Shown here one piece after another: positions 62,336 to 64,000 of a DNA stretch of 64,000 nt (its first letter is position 1; the number at the start of each line of letters is the position of its first letter). The stretch covers positions 186,001-250,000 of the forward strand of contig NZ_JBBYXL010000010.1 of assembly GCF_039655865.1 (NCBI RefSeq), given 5' to 3'. Source of the DNA: Prosthecobacter sp. SYSU 5D2. Lineage in GTDB: Bacteria > Verrucomicrobiota > Verrucomicrobiia > Verrucomicrobiales > Verrucomicrobiaceae. The position numbers were made by a program, and so were the translations under genes. Below the pieces are notes generated by a model. The model searched no databases. It was not told where the DNA came from and saw nothing but the letters and a program-made list of their open reading frames with translations.

Positions 62336-63277
62336 TCACGGCTCCTCCAGCCAGATGACGCGCAGGCCCAGCCTGGCTGCCGCCTTTCTCCCCTCCTCTG
62401 GACCCAGCACCATGAGTGCCGTGGCGTAGCCGTCCGCCAGCAGACAGCTCGGGTGAATGACTGAGACGGACACCAGCTTATGCTCCACCGGGCGGCCAGT
62501 GCGCGGGTCCACGATGTGGCTATATGTCCGGCCCTCTTTTTCATGCCGGTGCCGGTAGCTGCCGCTGGTGGCGATGCAGGCATCCTTGAGAGGTATATGT
62601 TCCAGGGTTTCCCCGGGTGCTCCGTCCGGGGCCTGAATACCCACCTGCCACGGCCCTCCGCCCGGTGCATGACCCACCGCCACCACCTCCCCGCCGACCT
62701 CTAGGAGGAAGTCCGTCAGCCCCTCCTCCTTCAGCCTGCTCACCAGTTCATTCATGACAAATCCCTCGACCACAGCCGCGACATGTATGCGCAGGCCCGG
62801 ATCATCCTTCTTCAGCGCCGGGGGTGCTTCACGCCACTTAAGATGCCCCCATCCAATCCTGTTTTGCAGTCCCGGTTTTAGTCCGTCTCCTCCAAGCATT
62901 CCAAACCCCAGTGCCTCCACCGCTCCCCCCACGGTAACATCCAGCGCTCCCGCCGTTTCCAGGCTCATATCATGCGTTGCCTTCGCCACAGCCACGAGTT
63001 CCTCGGGTACCGGAAACCAGTCCGTGCTCTGGCTGTCATTAAATTGCGACAGGGGCGAATCCGCCTTCCAATGCGAAAACACCGCCTCCCGCTGGTCCAG
63101 GTGCGTTTGAATCATCCGCCTCGTCTCCTCTTTCCCGCCTGCCGCCTGTAAACTCCAGGTCGTGCCCATCGTCGGACCACCCAGGCTCACGGGCTTTTCC
63201 CGGTTGCAGGCCGGGAATGTCATCATCAGCACGAACAATGCGAACCGGCGGATCGTCGGCTGCAAAGTCGTGTTCAT
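62336..63277 (-). CDS. apbE: FAD:protein FMN transferase, ApbE family lipoprotein
   Basis: Periplasmic enzyme that attaches FMN to Thr of target flavoproteins such as NqrB/C and RnfD/G. About 313 residues. The signal ends at a Cys (FVLMMTFPACN), indicating a lipoprotein. ApbE motifs: GGPTMGTTWSLQA near the mature N-terminus, LSQFNDSQST, ALDVTVGGAVEALGFG, LLEVGGEVVAVGHAPGGGPWQVGIQ and SGSYRHRHEKEGRTYSHIVDPRTGRPVEHKLVSVSV with the metal-binding residues, then ADGYATALMVLG. The ATG at 63277 is preferred over a GTG upstream because it gives a compact lipoprotein signal. Confidence 0.93.
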   Translation of the reverse strand: MNTTLQPTIRRFALFVLMMTFPACNREKPVSLGGPTMGTTWSLQAAGGKEETRRMIQTHLDQREAVFSHWKADSPLSQFNDSQSTDWFPVPEELVAVAKATHDMSLETAGALDVTVGGAVEALGFGMLGGDGLKPGLQNRIGWGHLKWREAPPALKKDDPGLRIHVAAVVEGFVMNELVSRLKEEGLTDFLLEVGGEVVAVGHAPGGGPWQVGIQAPDGAPGETLEHIPLKDACIATSGSYRHRHEKEGRTYSHIVDPRTGRPVEHKLVSVSVIHPSCLLADGYATALMVLGPEEGRKAAARLGLRVIWLEEP

Positions 63278-63311
63278 AAGGCCTGTCGGCTGTCCGCCGG
63301 GCACAATCCCA

Positions 63312-64000
63312 TCACACCACCACGCTATGCAGACGGCTGATGCCTTCGATGGCCTCCAATTCGCCGAGGACGGACTGGCTGGGGGTGGAGTCCAGGGTCA
63401 GGAGGGTCAGCGCGGTGCCACCTTCCTTGTTCCGGCTAAGGGACATGTCGGCGATGTTAATCTTGTGCTTGCCCAGGATGGTGGAATAAGCGGCGATCAT
63501 GCCGGGGCGGTCCTGGTTTTCAATCAGCAGCAGTGTACCTTCAGGACGGGTCTCGATGTGGCGGCCGTTCACCTTCACGATGCGCGGCTCCCCGGCAAAG
63601 AAGGTGCCCGCGATGCTGGCGGTCTCCGTGCCGTTGCTGGCCTGGACTTCGATGAGGTCGGTGAATTCGCTGGCATCCGGCACGCGACTTTCCGTGGTGC
63701 GCAGGCCCAGGTTTTCAGCCACGCCGTTGGCGTTGATGTAGTTTACCTGCTCGGCCCCGACGGCGCGCTCCAGGAAGCCTTTCAGCACGGAACGGGAAAT
63801 GAGGGTGGTATCGCCGGTGCCCACTTTGCCGCTGTAATTGATGCGCACCACATTGGAACGCTGCGGGGCGAACTGGGAGAGCAGGCGGCCCAAAAGCTCG
63901 CCAAATTTCAGGAACGGGCCCAAATCGGCGAGGGTCTTCGGGTCCACGTTTGGCATGTTCACCGCGTTCACCACGGTGCCCTGGAGAAGGTGCGCCTTGA
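63312..64000 (-). CDS. serA: D-3-phosphoglycerate dehydrogenase, C-terminal part (cut by window edge)
   Basis: First enzyme of serine synthesis. Only the C-terminal 229 or so residues are inside the window; the frame remains open to the right edge, with AHLLQGTVVNAVNMPN at the junction, a SerA hallmark. Then come the intervening domain (LGRLLSQFAPQRSNVVRINYSGKVGTGDTTLISRSVLKGFL) and the C-terminal ACT domain (GTLLLIENQDRPGMIAAYSTILGKHKINIADMSLSRNKEGGTALTLLTLD). It is the long form with both regulatory domains, so serine feedback is possible. The catalytic domains lie outside the window. Confidence 0.93.
   Translation of the reverse strand, partial: KAHLLQGTVVNAVNMPNVDPKTLADLGPFLKFGELLGRLLSQFAPQRSNVVRINYSGKVGTGDTTLISRSVLKGFLERAVGAEQVNYINANGVAENLGLRTTESRVPDASEFTDLIEVQASNGTETASIAGTFFAGEPRIVKVNGRHIETRPEGTLLLIENQDRPGMIAAYSTILGKHKINIADMSLSRNKEGGTALTLLTLDSTPSQSVLGELEAIEGISRLHSVVV

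Overview
The window looks like the chromosome of a Prosthecobacter-type bacterium (phylum Verrucomicrobiota). The decisive marker is a bacterial tubulin locus, btubA-btubB-bklc, on the minus strand at 2.8-6.4 kb; as far as is known, this gene set is restricted to Prosthecobacter and close relatives. Supporting signs are a KDO/LPS export cluster (Gram-negative outer membrane), DapL-type lysine synthesis, and the DUF1501, DUF1549/DUF1553, DUF1080, SHD1 and Tat-exported Gfo/Idh/MocA proteins that are expanded in Verrucomicrobiota and Planctomycetota. No rRNA, tRNA, CRISPR array, integrase or transposase gene was seen.

Layout. 0-2.6 kb: partial MFS transporter and a CLC-type anion transporter. 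2.6-6.4 kb: the tubulin operon, read leftwards as btubA, btubB, bklc, then a small gene translationally coupled to bklc. 6.7-10.6 kb: kdsA, lptC-like, lptA-like, lptB and hpf, which resembles the proteobacterial lpt-hpf neighbourhood without rpoN. 10.6-11.2 kb: a gene-free stretch with a large inverted REP/BIME-like element. 11.3-14.9 kb: a DUF1501 and DUF1549/DUF1553 pair. 15.0-18.0 kb: sugar-phosphate isomerase-like protein, PEP-hydrolase-family protein and a divergent AraC regulator with a striking operator. 18.2-27.6 kb: a type II secretion/pseudopilus operon (gspE, F, G, H, I, J, K, L-like, M-like and a GspC/PilP-like protein, but no secretin) whose junctions are full of repeats. 27.7-38.7 kb: DUF3307 protein, dapL, a secreted unknown, Ser/Thr kinase with TPRs, malQ, hybrid histidine kinase and nitroreductase. 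38.8-45.8 kb: pckG, a toxin-antitoxin pair, an ABCG-like transporter, dxr, cdsA and a PII gene behind a sigma-54-like promoter. 46-64 kb: PhoH-family protein, EF-hand protein, cytochrome/DUF1549/DUF1553 protein, Gfo/Idh/MocA oxidoreductase, DUF1080 protein, potassium channel, a trypsin-like/SirB1 fusion, SHD1 protein, hisD, HIT protein, nrdR, rhomboid-like protein, apbE and a partial serA.

How the genes work together. The tubulin operon should make the BtubA/BtubB heterodimer that assembles bacterial microtubules, with the TPR protein Bklc (BtubC) as filament partner. KdsA makes the sugar that links lipid A to core, and the Lpt proteins carry LPS outward. The Gsp proteins form an inner-membrane platform and pseudopilus whose outer-membrane pore must be encoded elsewhere. 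Dxr and CdsA are an isoprenoid/phospholipid pair. The points most worth following up are the small gene coupled to bklc, the 51-bp palindromic repeat that has entered coding sequence of secretion genes, the heptamer repeats and TIR-bearing elements in the same operon, the 20-bp perfect inverted repeat in front of the AraC gene, and the protease/jelly-roll/SirB1 fusion. All calls come from reading the sequence; no database search was run.
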